Notes under the pieces: generated by a model
Database searches by the model: none
What the model saw: the letters and a program-made list of their open reading frames with translations, nothing else
Told to the model about the DNA's origin: nothing
In this document: positions 19,095-27,591 of the stretch, piece after piece
Layout: each line of letters opens with the position of its first letter
How positions within the stretch are numbered: position 1 is the first letter of the stretch
Source of the DNA: Arthrobacter sp. 35W
GTDB taxonomy: Bacteria; Actinomycetota; Actinomycetes; Actinomycetales; Micrococcaceae
DNA length: 64,000 nt
Reading direction: 5' to 3'
NCBI RefSeq assembly: GCF_000482545.1
Contig: NZ_KI519454.1
Span: forward strand, 1,612,001-1,676,000
Translations under genes and position numbers: made by a program

Positions 19095-19607
19095 TTAGGC
19101 CTGCCTGCCGGCGTGGCTCCCGCGTTTGAACTTGGCCAGGAAACGCCGAACACCCACGCACTCCTCTTGGATCGAAACACCTGAAATCGGTGTGCCAACG
19201 TGCAGGTCCTTCGTGGCCATCCTCAGCTGCCCCATCAGGGGCCAATAGACTTCCAGGTCGCTCAGCTCAAGGTTTGCCACGCTGTCCTCGCCACCCTGGA
19301 ACAGTAGGATCTTGAACCCCACACACTCGCGGAACGCCGGCCCAGTGCCGGCAGCGGAAATCCACTCGGAGAAGCGGGGCAAGTCCAGACAAAGGTCGGC
19401 ATTGTCGGGCAGACCCAGGTCATGGAAATCCGAGAAGGACACGCGGAAGAGGGTAACCTCTCCGGTTCCGGGGTTCAACATCAGGACTTGGGGATCCTCC
19501 AGCGGCCCGTGGCGGGGGCTGAGCGCAAGCTGGCGCCCCAACCAATCGAAGCCAAAGCATGCCAGCTGGCCCTGCTCGGGAAAGGCCTCGGCAAGAGATC
19601 GAATTCA
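19095..19607 (-). pseudogene. 5'-truncated Tdi1/DUF1851-type immunity-domain gene
   Basis: The frame from 19604 down to 19095 encodes a protein with FGFDWLGRQLALS, VLMLNPGTGEV, CVGFKILLFQGG and NLELSDLEVYWPLMGQLR. These match the C-terminal domain of the GAD-related/T6SS immunity Tdi1 (DUF1851) family as I know it. The frame is closed by TGA at 19605-19607, before the N-terminal domain, and the only start inside is a TTG at 19541 that would cut into the conserved part. No ribosome binding site is seen. The acyl-CoA dehydrogenase gene ends 18 bases further right. Most likely a remnant; a 148-residue product from TTG cannot be ruled out. Confidence 0.6.
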
Positions 19608-19625
19608 CCCTACTGCACGTGGGGC

Positions 19626-20786
19626 CTACTCGATCGGCCCCAGCCAGGCGTTGGCGATGGTGCTGTGCGCCGATTCGCCGTCGGAGGGGTGGAAGATGCC
19701 CGCCAGGACATCGCGGTAGAGGCGCCCGAGTTCATTGCCGGCAAAGTAGCTGCCGCCGCCGGAGCAGCGGATGGCCAGGTCCACCACCTCGCGGGCGGTT
19801 TCGGTGGCTCGGATCTTCAGCCCCACCAGCTTCGGGAACCACATCGGCCCGTGGTTGACCAGGGCGTCGACGTCCCGGGCCACGGCATCCAGCTGCGGGT
19901 ACAGCCCGTCCATGGCCATGGCGGCGTCGGCCACCTTCCAGCGGATGTCCGGATCCTGCGCGTAGGTCCTGCCCTCGAACTTCTTGGACGTGCGGCGCTT
20001 GGCATTCTCCACGGCCAGCTGGACGGCGCGTTCGCCGATGCCGGTGTAGACGGCCGCCAGCAGCGTTTCAAAGCAGGCAAAGATCGCGAAGATCAACGGG
20101 TCCGCATTCGGCCCCACCGGAAGGTTGCGGAAGATGCGCTCGGCCGGGGCAATCGCGCCCTCCAGCACGGTGGTGCAGGACTGGCTGGCCCGCATGCCCA
20201 CGGTGTTCCAATCATCCTTGATCCGGTAGCCAGGGGTGTCGCGGGTGATGAACCCGTGGATGAGCCGCGGCTCCTCCCCTGTGCCGTCCTTGCCGAAGAT
20301 CCCCAGCCGTGTCCACGCCGGGCTCAGGCTGGTGAAGATCTTGGTGCCGGTGAACGCGTAGGAGCCGTCGCCCTGCGGTGCGGCCTCGGTGAAGGAATCG
20401 AAGAGCACCTGGTCGTTGCCGGCCTCGGAATTTCCAAAGGCAAAAACCTCCCCCGCCACGGCCTCGGTCAAGACGTAGTGCAGGGAATCGTCGCCACGCT
20501 CCGACAGGACATGCGCGACGCCGGTCCAGACCAGGTGCATATTGATCGCCAGCGCGGTGGCCGGGGCGGCCGTGGCCAGCCGGCGCTGCGCGGCGGCAAC
20601 CTGTTCCAGCCCAAAGCCGGCCCCGCCGTCGTCGATGGACGCGAACAGGCCCAGGTAGCCCTGCGCCTTCAGCTCGGCCAGATCCTCGAAAAAGAACCCA
20701 TTGCGCTCGTCGTAGCCTCCGGCGCGGGAGCGGAAGCGCTCCAGCAGCTCGTCCGGCAGGATGTCCTCAATGGTGCGTGCACTCAC
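19626..20786 (-). CDS. acyl-CoA dehydrogenase family protein
   Basis: A 386-residue FAD enzyme with the usual three-domain plan: helical N-terminus (to about 115), beta domain (VFAFGNSEAGND, FTGTKIFTSLSP, DDWNTVGMRASQSCTTVLEG) and a C-terminal helical domain (ETLLAAVYTGIGERAVQLA; IRCSGGGSYFAGNELGRLYRD). The GNSEAG sequence replaces the more common MTEP/TEPGAG pattern, so it may belong to the flavin-dependent monooxygenase-like subgroup (DszC type) rather than classical fatty-acyl dehydrogenases. GTG start, 9 bases after the M20 peptidase stop, so co-transcribed. Confidence 0.88.
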   Translation of the reverse strand: MSARTIEDILPDELLERFRSRAGGYDERNGFFFEDLAELKAQGYLGLFASIDDGGAGFGLEQVAAAQRRLATAAPATALAINMHLVWTGVAHVLSERGDDSLHYVLTEAVAGEVFAFGNSEAGNDQVLFDSFTEAAPQGDGSYAFTGTKIFTSLSPAWTRLGIFGKDGTGEEPRLIHGFITRDTPGYRIKDDWNTVGMRASQSCTTVLEGAIAPAERIFRNLPVGPNADPLIFAIFACFETLLAAVYTGIGERAVQLAVENAKRRTSKKFEGRTYAQDPDIRWKVADAAMAMDGLYPQLDAVARDVDALVNHGPMWFPKLVGLKIRATETAREVVDLAIRCSGGGSYFAGNELGRLYRDVLAGIFHPSDGESAHSTIANAWLGPIE

Positions 20787-20795
20787 GGCCGGCTC

Positions 20796-22100
20796 CTAGT
20801 AACTGCTGAGCAGGCGGTCCAGCACTCGCGCACCGAACTTCAACGATTCCGTGGGGACGCGCTCGTCGACGCCGTGGAACATGCCGGTGAAGTCCAGCTC
20901 CGGCGGCAGTTGCAGCGGGGCGAAGCCGTAGCCGGTGATGCCCAGGCGGCTGAGCGACTTGTTGTCCGTGCCGCCGGAGAGCGTGTACGGCAGCACCGCG
21001 GCGCCGGGATCCTCCGCATGCAGGGCATCGATCATGGAATCCACCAGATTGCCGGAGAACGGCGTCTCCAGCGATACATCGTTGTGGATGGTGCTGACGT
21101 CCACGCCGGCACCGGCCAGGTCGCGGATGATCTCCAGCACCTGCTCGTGCTGGCCCGGCAGCGTGCGGACGTCCACGTAGGCCTCGGCCTCGGCCGGGAT
21201 CACATTGGCCTTGTACCCACCCTTGACGAAGGTGGGGTTGGAGGTGTTCTGCAGCGTGGCGCCGACAAAGCGGGCCACGGTGCCCAGCTGGTCCAGCAGG
21301 GTCTGCGGGTTCGACTCGTCAAATTCGACGCCGGTGAGCTCGGAGACGCCCTCCAGGAACTGGCGGGTGGTGGCCGTGTACTCGATGGGCCACTGGTACT
21401 CGCCGATGCGGGTGACGGCGCGGGCCAGCCGGGTGACGGCGTTGTCCGTGTTGATCTGCGAACCGTGGCCGGCCCGGCCGTGGGCCGTCAGCCGCAGCCA
21501 GGCAATGCCCTTCTCGGCCGTCTGCAGCAGGTAGGCACGCTTGCCGCCGATCTCTGCGGAGAAGCCGCCCACCTCCGAGATGGACTCGGTGGCACCGGCA
21601 AAGAGCTCGGGCCTGTTGTCCACGGCCCAGGAGGCGCCATAGGTGCCGCCGGCCTCCTCATCGGCAAACATGGCAAAGATGATGTCGCGCTTGGGCTTGC
21701 GGCCCTCTCGGGCCATGCCACGCAGCACGGAAAGGATCATGGCGTCCATATCCTTCATGTCCACGGCGCCGCGGCCCCAGATCAGGCCGTCCTTCTCCTC
21801 GGCACCGAACGGGTCGACGCTCCACTCGTGCTTGAGGGCGGGAACGACGTCGAGGTGGCCGTGCACCACCAGCGCGCCGAGGGAGGAATCCTCACCCTCC
21901 ATGCGGGCGACGACGTTCGCCCGGCCCGGAGCCGATTCGAACAAGGTTGCCTCCAGGCCGACGTCTTCGATCAGCGCCGCCGTGTACTCCGCGGCCTTGC
22001 GCTCCCCCGGCCCCTCGTTGTCGCCAAAATTGGTGGTGTCGATGCGGATGAGGTCCTGGCAAATGCGGACAACTTCATCTTCCGGCCGGAGGGATTCCAC
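20796..22100 (-). CDS. M20 family metallopeptidase (dipeptidase/deacylase type)
   Basis: A 434-residue zinc hydrolase. Metal-site motifs: VVHGHLDVVPA (first His and bridging region), WGRGAVDMKD (bridging Asp), and MFADEEAGGTYGA (catalytic Glu pair). The dimerisation domain lies in the middle (HGRAGHGSQINTDNAV). The GTG start has GAAGGAGC upstream. M20 members of this pattern cleave dipeptides or N-acyl amino acids; which one is unknown. First gene of a two-gene unit with the acyl-CoA dehydrogenase. Confidence 0.93.
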   Translation of the reverse strand: MESLRPEDEVVRICQDLIRIDTTNFGDNEGPGERKAAEYTAALIEDVGLEATLFESAPGRANVVARMEGEDSSLGALVVHGHLDVVPALKHEWSVDPFGAEEKDGLIWGRGAVDMKDMDAMILSVLRGMAREGRKPKRDIIFAMFADEEAGGTYGASWAVDNRPELFAGATESISEVGGFSAEIGGKRAYLLQTAEKGIAWLRLTAHGRAGHGSQINTDNAVTRLARAVTRIGEYQWPIEYTATTRQFLEGVSELTGVEFDESNPQTLLDQLGTVARFVGATLQNTSNPTFVKGGYKANVIPAEAEAYVDVRTLPGQHEQVLEIIRDLAGAGVDVSTIHNDVSLETPFSGNLVDSMIDALHAEDPGAAVLPYTLSGGTDNKSLSRLGITGYGFAPLQLPPELDFTGMFHGVDERVPTESLKFGARVLDRLLSSY

Positions 22101-22276
22101 GGGTGCTCCTTCATCAATGCTGCGGTGTTTCTTCAGCCTACATCGCAGCCATTTGGGCCCGTGATTCCGCCGATTGGTGTTTGCCGCAAAAGTCGTGCTA
22201 GAGTCTTTCTCGCTGCTTCGGCCGCTAGAGAAACAAACCGAAAGGCGAGTTCCTCGGTGTTCGAATGCCCACTCTG

Positions 22277-22358
22277 CGCGGGTGGCGGAATGGCAGACGC
22301 GCTAGCTTGAGGTGCTAGTCCTGGAAACGGGGTGGGGGTTCAAGTCCCCCTCCGCGCA
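22277..22358 (+). tRNA. tRNA-Leu (anticodon GAG)
   Basis: Acceptor stem GCGCGGG pairs with TCCGCGC (22351-22357, one G-U), discriminator A at 22358, no encoded CCA. Anticodon stem CTAGC/GCTAG (22303-22307 and 22315-22319) holds loop TTGAGGT with anticodon GAG at 22310-22312, reading CUC leucine codons. The T arm contains GGTTCAAGTCC. A long variable arm with TCCTGGAAACGGGG fits a class II tRNA. Confidence 0.95.
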
Positions 22359-22366
22359 CAAATGAG

Positions 22367-22404
22367 GCCCTTCGGATGTTGAAAAACGTCCGGAGGGCTT
22401 TTTT
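22367..22404 (+). terminator. Rho-independent terminator after tRNA-Leu
   Basis: Hairpin arms GCCCTTCGGA and TCCGGAGGGC (with G-T/T-G edge pairs) followed directly by six T residues (22399-22404). It lies 9 bases after the tRNA and is the clearest intrinsic terminator in the window. Confidence 0.9.
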
Positions 22405-22498
22405 GCGCCCTCTTTGCCTTCCCCCTGCCGGCAGACAATCTGAGGCAGCGTGTCGTAGGCTCGCCCCAGTACCCCTCACAGGAGAAGGAGCAGACGAC

Positions 22499-22807
22499 AT
22501 GACAAGTGTTCCCCCTCGGCCCGAGAACCCCTGGACCTCCGACACACCGCAGATGTTTGATCTGGAGGCATCCGTCAAAGCGCGCCCGGCATTCAGCAAG
22601 GCCGCCATCGCAGGGTTCACCATCAGCTGCATCGGACTTTTTGTCTTTGCGATGCTAGGCCCACTCGGGGCCGCCATCTCGGGCATCGGTCTCCGGAGGA
22701 TCAAGGAGCAAGGATTGCGCGGCCGTGGTCTCGCCATTGCGGGCATCATCATTGGTGCCGCCGATCTTGCGTTCTACCTCGCAGCCCGATTCCTGATCCC
22801 GTCCTGA
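22499..22807 (+). CDS. DUF4190-type small membrane protein
   Basis: A 102-residue protein with a polar N-terminus of about 35 residues and two membrane helices: AAIAGFTISCIGLFVFAMLG and GLAIAGIIIGAADLAFYLA, joined by a short segment GIGLRRIKEQGLRGR. This helix-loop-helix layout with GRGLAIAGIIIG is typical of DUF4190 proteins, whose function is unknown. The ATG at 22499 has an excellent AGGAGAAGGAG site. It stands alone after the tRNA terminator. Confidence 0.85.
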   Translation: MTSVPPRPENPWTSDTPQMFDLEASVKARPAFSKAAIAGFTISCIGLFVFAMLGPLGAAISGIGLRRIKEQGLRGRGLAIAGIIIGAADLAFYLAARFLIPS

Positions 22808-22910
22808 GGTTGGGGATTTCCTAGCCATCTGATCCCGGCCGGCAATGGGCACGTGGCCCGCTGGCGGCATGGCCGCTCGCCTTGTCGGTGGCCTCCCTTA
22901 GAGTGGCAAC

Positions 22911-23303
22911 GTGAATTTCCTCCCCGAATGGGTCCTGTGGATCCAAGCCCTGGCGCCGGCTGCCGCGTCCATGGCCGCCCTCGTGGCCGGTTCGCTGGCG
23001 TGGGCAACGTACAGCCAGCGCAGGACGGCGGATAGGCGCGACCAATGGTGGAAGCGGGCCCAGTGGGCCATCGACGCCTCCATGGACGCCGAGGACAATG
23101 AGCGCCAGGTGGTGGGAGCGGCCATTCTGGTGCATCTGGCCGAAAGCGATCTCTGCATGGCCGACGACAGGGCGCTGCTGCTGCAGGTTCTCGTGTCAGC
23201 GCGGGACGCTGTACTGGACACCGAAGATGCCAACGGGGAAACTGGAGAAGAAGGAGGTGGCGATGATGGCGAACCATCTGAAGACGAAGCCCAAGCCGGC
23301 TAG
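22911..23303 (+). CDS. single-pass membrane protein, unknown function
   Basis: A 130-residue protein with one N-terminal membrane helix (about residues 6-32), a positively charged stretch (SQRRTADRRDQWWKRAQWA) and a helical domain that ends in a highly acidic tail rich in Glu, Gly and Asp. The WKRAQWAIDASMDAEDNERQ segment recurs in short actinobacterial hypothetical proteins. GTG start without Shine-Dalgarno; TAGAGT stands 6 bases upstream, suggesting a leaderless message. Its 3' end overlaps the next small gene by 41 bases. Confidence 0.7.
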   Translation: MNFLPEWVLWIQALAPAAASMAALVAGSLAWATYSQRRTADRRDQWWKRAQWAIDASMDAEDNERQVVGAAILVHLAESDLCMADDRALLLQVLVSARDAVLDTEDANGETGEEGGGDDGEPSEDEAQAG

Positions 23304-23451
23304 TGCCAATGGAACGGACCACGATCGCAGCTACGAGGTTGCGCTGCCATCCAAGGGTGTCACCGTCACCGTGTCCACGCTGGCCAAGGCCCGGGCGCTG
23401 CGGCAGATCGAGAAGGGCATCGCGGCACTGAGCAAGCCCGCCGAGCGGTAG
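23263..23451 (+). CDS. 62-residue basic protein overlapping the upstream gene
   Basis: Starts inside the acidic tail of the previous gene in a different frame. The ATG at 23263 is preceded by a near-perfect AAGGAGGTGGCG site, which argues for real translation. The product is basic, with a conserved-looking core YEVALPSKGVTVTVSTLAKARALRQIEKG. No family recognised. Overlap with the upstream membrane protein (41 bases) implies coupled expression and suggests that the two work together. Confidence 0.65.
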   Translation: MMANHLKTKPKPASANGTDHDRSYEVALPSKGVTVTVSTLAKARALRQIEKGIAALSKPAER

Positions 23452-23480
23452 CCCCCCAAGAATTCCGAAAAGAACCTAAT

Positions 23481-23509
23481 GTGGCCCGGTCCAAGTTGGA
23501 CCGGGCCAC
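23481..23509. terminator. bidirectional terminator between convergent genes
   Basis: Perfect 12-base arms GTGGCCCGGTCC and GGACCGGGCCAC around loop AAGTT, followed on the plus strand by AGTATTTTCTC. It lies between the 62-residue gene (plus) and the dehydratase gene (minus) and can serve both. Confidence 0.85.
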
Positions 23510-23542
23510 AGTATTTTCTCTGCGTGTTGTTGAGAGTGCCGC

Positions 23543-24478
23543 CTACCGCACCAGATCCGAGGGATCCGTGTTGGCCCCGCACACCACGACAACCGTCTTT
23601 GAGCCCGGCTGCGGCACGTAGACGCCGCTGAGCACGGCCGCCAAGGCCGCCGCACCGCCCGGTTCGGCCACAATGCGCAGCTGGTCCCAGAGGAACTTCC
23701 GCGCGGCAAGGATGTCCTCCGGGGTGACCAGCACGGAGGTGGCCGCAGCGTTGACGGCCGCGGCGAAACCGCCGGTGCCAATCCGCTTGGCGCCAAGCGA
23801 GTCCGCGGCCAGGCCGGACACGGCAATGTCCACCGGCTCCCCCGCCGCCAGGGCGGAGTGCAGCGTGGGGCAGCCCACGGGCTCGACGGCGATGATGTCA
23901 GCCCGGCCGGCCCACCAGGACGCGATGCCGCCCATGAGTCCGCCGCCGCCGACGGCCACTACGATGGCGTCCGCATCCGGGACCTGCTGCTCAATCTCCC
24001 GGCCCAGGGTGCCCTGGCCCGTCAGCGTGGGCAGACCGTCATAGGCGTGGATCTGGAAGCCCCCGGTCTCTGCGGCGCGGGCCATGCTGGCCTGGTGCGC
24101 CTCGGCAAAGGTGGCGCCCACCAGGGTGACGGTGGCGCCCCGGCTGCGGATGCCGTCGACCTTCACCTGTGGCGCGGTTTCCGGGACAAAGATCTCTGTG
24201 GGAATGCCCAGGGCCGCTCCGACGTGGGCGACGGCGAGACCGTGGTTGCCACCGGAGGCGGCGATCAGCAGCTCCGGACGCTGGGCGGCCGAGAGCACGG
24301 AATTGAACGCACCCCGCGGCTTGAAGGAGCCGGTGTGCTGGAGCTGCTCAAGTTTGAGGGTGACGGTGCGCCCGGGGGCGTACTCGACGTCGATGACGGG
24401 CGTCTGCCGCACCCGGCCGCCGATCAGCGCCGCGGCCGCTTCGATGTCATCCCGCGAGGGGAAGAGCGCGCCGCTCAT
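23543..24478 (-). CDS. threonine/serine dehydratase, PLP-dependent
   Basis: A 311-residue fold-type II PLP enzyme. The lysine that binds PLP is in HTGSFKPRGAFN; the substrate loop is AASGGNHGLAVA, and the phosphate-binding Gly-rich loop is VAVGGGGLMGG. There is no C-terminal ACT domain, so it is the short catabolic type (like TdcB or serine racemase), not allosteric IlvA. It probably turns threonine or serine into 2-oxo acids and ammonia. The start overlaps the stop of the PhzF-like gene by 4 bases (ATGA), so the two are coupled. Confidence 0.92.
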   Translation of the reverse strand: MSGALFPSRDDIEAAAALIGGRVRQTPVIDVEYAPGRTVTLKLEQLQHTGSFKPRGAFNSVLSAAQRPELLIAASGGNHGLAVAHVGAALGIPTEIFVPETAPQVKVDGIRSRGATVTLVGATFAEAHQASMARAAETGGFQIHAYDGLPTLTGQGTLGREIEQQVPDADAIVVAVGGGGLMGGIASWWAGRADIIAVEPVGCPTLHSALAAGEPVDIAVSGLAADSLGAKRIGTGGFAAAVNAAATSVLVTPEDILAARKFLWDQLRIVAEPGGAAALAAVLSGVYVPQPGSKTVVVVCGANTDPSDLVR

Positions 24479-25311
24479 GCGCCCAGCTCCACGGCTGAGC
24501 CCGTGACGAGGATTCCGCCGTGTTCGGGGATGTGCACCTCGATGGTCGATGGGCGGCCCATATGCCGGCCCTGGGCCACCATCACGGTGGCCGGGACCTC
24601 GACGATGCGCAGGTGGCGCAGATAGGCCCCCAGCGACGCGGCGGCGGAGCCGGTGGCCGAATCCTCCCGCATGCCACCGGGCGGGAACGGATTGCGGGCC
24701 TCAAAGCTGGCCGCGCCGGTGCGGAGCACCACGTCCACCGTCGCCTGCCAGCCCTGCTCGGCCATGAGGGTGCGCAGCGCCTCGTAGTCGTAGTCGAAGC
24801 CATCGAGGACATCGACCGTGGCCACCGGGATGATGGGGTGCCAGTTGCCGGCGAAGGCCAGCAGCGTGGGCAGCTCCGGATCAAGGTCAGCCTCGGCCAG
24901 GTTCAGAATAGCCAGCAATTCGGTGCGCACGGCGGCCTCCAGGCCGCGGATCTGGGGCTCCACGGAGGTCAGCGTCGCCCTAAACCCCTGGGACGTGGCC
25001 TCGGTGTCCACGGCGATGTCCCCCACGGGCGTGGCGAAGACATAGGCACCGGCCCCATGGCGTTCGGCCAGGGCAACACCCGTGGCGATGGTGGCGTGGC
25101 CGCAGAACGGCACCTCGGCGGCGGGGGCAAAGTAGCGCACCGAGGCCCGCCGATCCGTGAGCTCCGAGACGAAGGCCGTCTCCGAGAATCCGAGCTCTGC
25201 GGCGATCTCCTGCATCCGGGTGTCACTGAGGCCATCGGCGGGGAGCACGACGCCGGCCGGGTTGCCGCCGGCCGGGTCCGAGGTGAACGCTGTGTATCGA
25301 AGTATCTCCAT
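24475..25311 (-). CDS. PhzF family phenazine biosynthesis-like isomerase/epimerase
   Basis: A 278-residue protein with two-fold DAP-epimerase-like fold. Signature segments: DPAGGNPAGVVL near residue 13, catalytic Glu in LGFSETAFV, PFCGHATIATG, and GGMREDSATGSAAASLGAYL near residue 225. Most PhzF homologues outside phenazine clusters have unknown substrates, and no other phenazine gene is present. It forms a two-gene unit with the downstream dehydratase, so an amino-acid-derived substrate is a reasonable guess. Confidence 0.92.
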   Translation of the reverse strand: MEILRYTAFTSDPAGGNPAGVVLPADGLSDTRMQEIAAELGFSETAFVSELTDRRASVRYFAPAAEVPFCGHATIATGVALAERHGAGAYVFATPVGDIAVDTEATSQGFRATLTSVEPQIRGLEAAVRTELLAILNLAEADLDPELPTLLAFAGNWHPIIPVATVDVLDGFDYDYEALRTLMAEQGWQATVDVVLRTGAASFEARNPFPPGGMREDSATGSAAASLGAYLRHLRIVEVPATVMVAQGRHMGRPSTIEVHIPEHGGILVTGSAVELGA

Positions 25312-25412
25312 CCCCCTAGGCTAGCGGCGCGCGCGGCGCCAGGGGTGGACCGCGAGGAGGCCAACCGGAGCATAGTGGCCTGAACAGCTGACGCTGGGCT
25401 GAAGGCTGCACT

Positions 25413-26813
25413 ATGGGCGCGCTGGCCACACGGTGGCAGAATGAGGTGCGGGCCCTGGTGGACATGCCTCCGATCGACGGCGCCAAGGGCGGCGTTTTCC
25501 TCGCCACGGCCGCGGCAATGGCCGCCGTCGTCCTGGTGGCCGCATGGGGCCTGAGGATTGTGGGCCGGCGCGCTGGGATGCTGGCCCGACGGCGCGGCCT
25601 GGGCAGGGTGGAAAGCCGCGCCGTTGGGGCCGCCGCCGGTTTCACGGCCCTGCTGGTGGGCCTGGCGCTCGTCGTCGGCGCCGGCGTGGTGGGCGTGGAC
25701 AGGGTCTATGCCCCCCTCAATGCCGAGACCCCGGAGGGAGCCACCGAGCCGGTGTCCACCCACCGTTCCGCAGGAGTGGGGTCGGCCGTGGAGTGGGAGG
25801 CCCTGGGCATGCAGGGCAGGGCCTTTGTGGGCGGCGGCCCCAGCTCCGCCCAGATTTCGGCAGTGACCGGCTCCCCCGCCATGGAGCCGGTGCACGTGTA
25901 TGTGGGTCTGGGCCAGGGCGCGACCCTGGCCGAGCGCGCCGAATTGGCCGTTGGCGAGTTGGAACGCACCGGGGGTTTCTCCCGTGGCACCCTGGTGGTG
26001 GCCACGCCCACCGGATCCGGATGGCTGGAACCGCAGGCCATGGACGCCGTCGAGTACCTGCATTGCGGAGACACCGCCATTGCCTCCCTGCAGTACTCCT
26101 ACCAACCCAGCTGGGTGTCCTTCGTCTTCGACCAGGAGCTGCCCCGGGAGGCGGGGCGCGCCCTGTACGCGGCCGTGCGCTCACATTGGCTGGCGCTGCC
26201 GGCCGATTCCAGACCCACTCTGCTGGCCTACGGCCTTAGCCTGGGTGCACTGGGCATGCAGTCTGCCTTCCCCACGGCTGCAGACCTGCTGTCCGGCACC
26301 GAAGGCGCCGTCTTTGCGGGCCCGCCCAACGCCTCCCAGCCCTGGCACTCCCTGGTGGCGGAGCGCCCCCCCGGGACACCGGTGTGGCTGCCCGTGCTCA
26401 ACGGCGGCCGCCACATCCGCTGGATATCCAATCCGGGCGGCCTGGCCGAGCCGAAGGCGCCGTGGGAGGCCACCCGGGTGGCCTATCTGCAGCATGCCAC
26501 CGATCCCGTCACCTGGCTGAGCACCGACTTGATACTGCAGCGGCCCGAATGGCTCTCCGGGCCGTCCTCGACGGGCGGCCGCTCCCCTGGTGTCAGCGAT
26601 GCCATGGTGTGGCTCCCCCTGGTGACCTATCTGCAGGTGGCCGTGGACATGGTGATGGGTGAGGCAGTGCCGGCCGGCCATGGCCACAACTACGGCAATG
26701 TGGCAGTGGATGCGTTCAACGGCGTCTCCCCCTCAACGCTGGACGAGGCGGCGCTGGCCCGCGTGCGTGCGGTGGTTGACGGCCATGCCGGTGAGGCGTC
26801 GACGTCAAACTAG
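25413..26813 (+). CDS. membrane-anchored alpha/beta-hydrolase, apparently 5'-truncated
   Basis: A 466-residue protein. The C-terminal catalytic part has the nucleophile elbow GLSLGALG, the AIASLQYSYQPSWVSFVFD core and LVTYLQVAVDM, matching the Abhydrolase_9 family. The N-terminus begins at RWQNEVRALVDMPP, which in family members known to me lies after several membrane helices. Here only about two helices remain (about 27-47 and 74-97), and a TGA closes the frame 8 codons before the ATG. No good ribosome binding site is seen. It is either a shortened functional version or a decaying gene. Confidence 0.75.
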   Translation: MGALATRWQNEVRALVDMPPIDGAKGGVFLATAAAMAAVVLVAAWGLRIVGRRAGMLARRRGLGRVESRAVGAAAGFTALLVGLALVVGAGVVGVDRVYAPLNAETPEGATEPVSTHRSAGVGSAVEWEALGMQGRAFVGGGPSSAQISAVTGSPAMEPVHVYVGLGQGATLAERAELAVGELERTGGFSRGTLVVATPTGSGWLEPQAMDAVEYLHCGDTAIASLQYSYQPSWVSFVFDQELPREAGRALYAAVRSHWLALPADSRPTLLAYGLSLGALGMQSAFPTAADLLSGTEGAVFAGPPNASQPWHSLVAERPPGTPVWLPVLNGGRHIRWISNPGGLAEPKAPWEATRVAYLQHATDPVTWLSTDLILQRPEWLSGPSSTGGRSPGVSDAMVWLPLVTYLQVAVDMVMGEAVPAGHGHNYGNVAVDAFNGVSPSTLDEAALARVRAVVDGHAGEASTSN

Positions 26814-26945
26814 GGCATGGCCCGCGTCGATGCCTGGTGCCCCCACCGGGCCATTGAAAACTGTTGCCCCGCCGCGGAATTGGTGCCAGCCTCGAAGTAG
26901 TCCTGCCGCCGGGGCGGCGGTGGGCGCTGACACAAGGAGCACGGC

Positions 26946-27578
26946 ATGGGACTGATCCACATCGACCTGTTCACCACCCTCGACGGCGTCGCCCAGGCGC
27001 CCGGCGGGCCAGAGGAGGACTCCTCGGATGGTTTCGCCTTCGGCGGCTGGCAGGCGCCGCTCTGGGACGAGGTTGTCGACGCGCAGATCGAGTCCGGGAT
27101 GGCGGATCTGGACGCGCTGCTGCTGGGGAGGCGGACCTACGATATTTTTGCCTCGTACTGGCCAACCGCGAAGGGAGACATCGCGGAGCTGTTCAACCGC
27201 GTCCCGAAGTACGTGGCCTCGCACCAAACGCCCGCCCTCGAGTGGGCCAATTCCACACTGCTGGGCCCCGACATTGCCGACGCTGTACAGAGGCTGCGCG
27301 AGCGGCACGAGCACACCCACGTGATCGGCAGCCTGGACTTCGTGCAGACCCTGTTCGCCCAGCGGCTCTTTGACCAGCTCACACTCTGGGTGTACCCGAT
27401 CCTCTTGGGCAGTGGAAAGAAGGTCTTCGCCGACGGCGTGGTCCCGGCCAACCTGCGGCTCATCGAGCCGGTCGTCGCCTCACCGAGCGGTGCAGTGTTT
27501 CAACGCTACGAGCTTGCAGAGGGCACCCCCGCGACCGGCGACATGTCAGCCATCGACCAGGAGGCCCATCAAGGCTAG
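26946..27578 (+). CDS. dihydrofolate reductase family protein (RibD C-terminal type)
   Basis: A 210-residue single-domain protein with the RibD-C/DHFR fold: IDLFTTLDGVAQAP at the N-terminus, DALLLGRRTYDIFASYWPT, YVASHQTPALEWANSTLL, and LTLWVYPILLGSGKKVF. The family uses NADPH, but the substrates are mostly unknown; few members act on folate. ATG start with AAGGAGCACGGC upstream. It stands alone and converges with the DUF2231 gene 13 bases away. Confidence 0.9.
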   Translation: MGLIHIDLFTTLDGVAQAPGGPEEDSSDGFAFGGWQAPLWDEVVDAQIESGMADLDALLLGRRTYDIFASYWPTAKGDIAELFNRVPKYVASHQTPALEWANSTLLGPDIADAVQRLRERHEHTHVIGSLDFVQTLFAQRLFDQLTLWVYPILLGSGKKVFADGVVPANLRLIEPVVASPSGAVFQRYELAEGTPATGDMSAIDQEAHQG

Positions 27579-27591
27579 AAACCGCAAAACG

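Noticed and set aside
22174-22204. Possible promoter TTGGTG-19-TAGAGT before tRNA-Leu
   Set aside because: Spacer too long and -35 weak; not strong enough to list as a feature.
19422-22310. 962-codon open frame on the plus strand
   Set aside because: It runs antisense through an acyl-CoA dehydrogenase and an M20 peptidase and into the tRNA gene, so it is a shadow of high-GC coding DNA.
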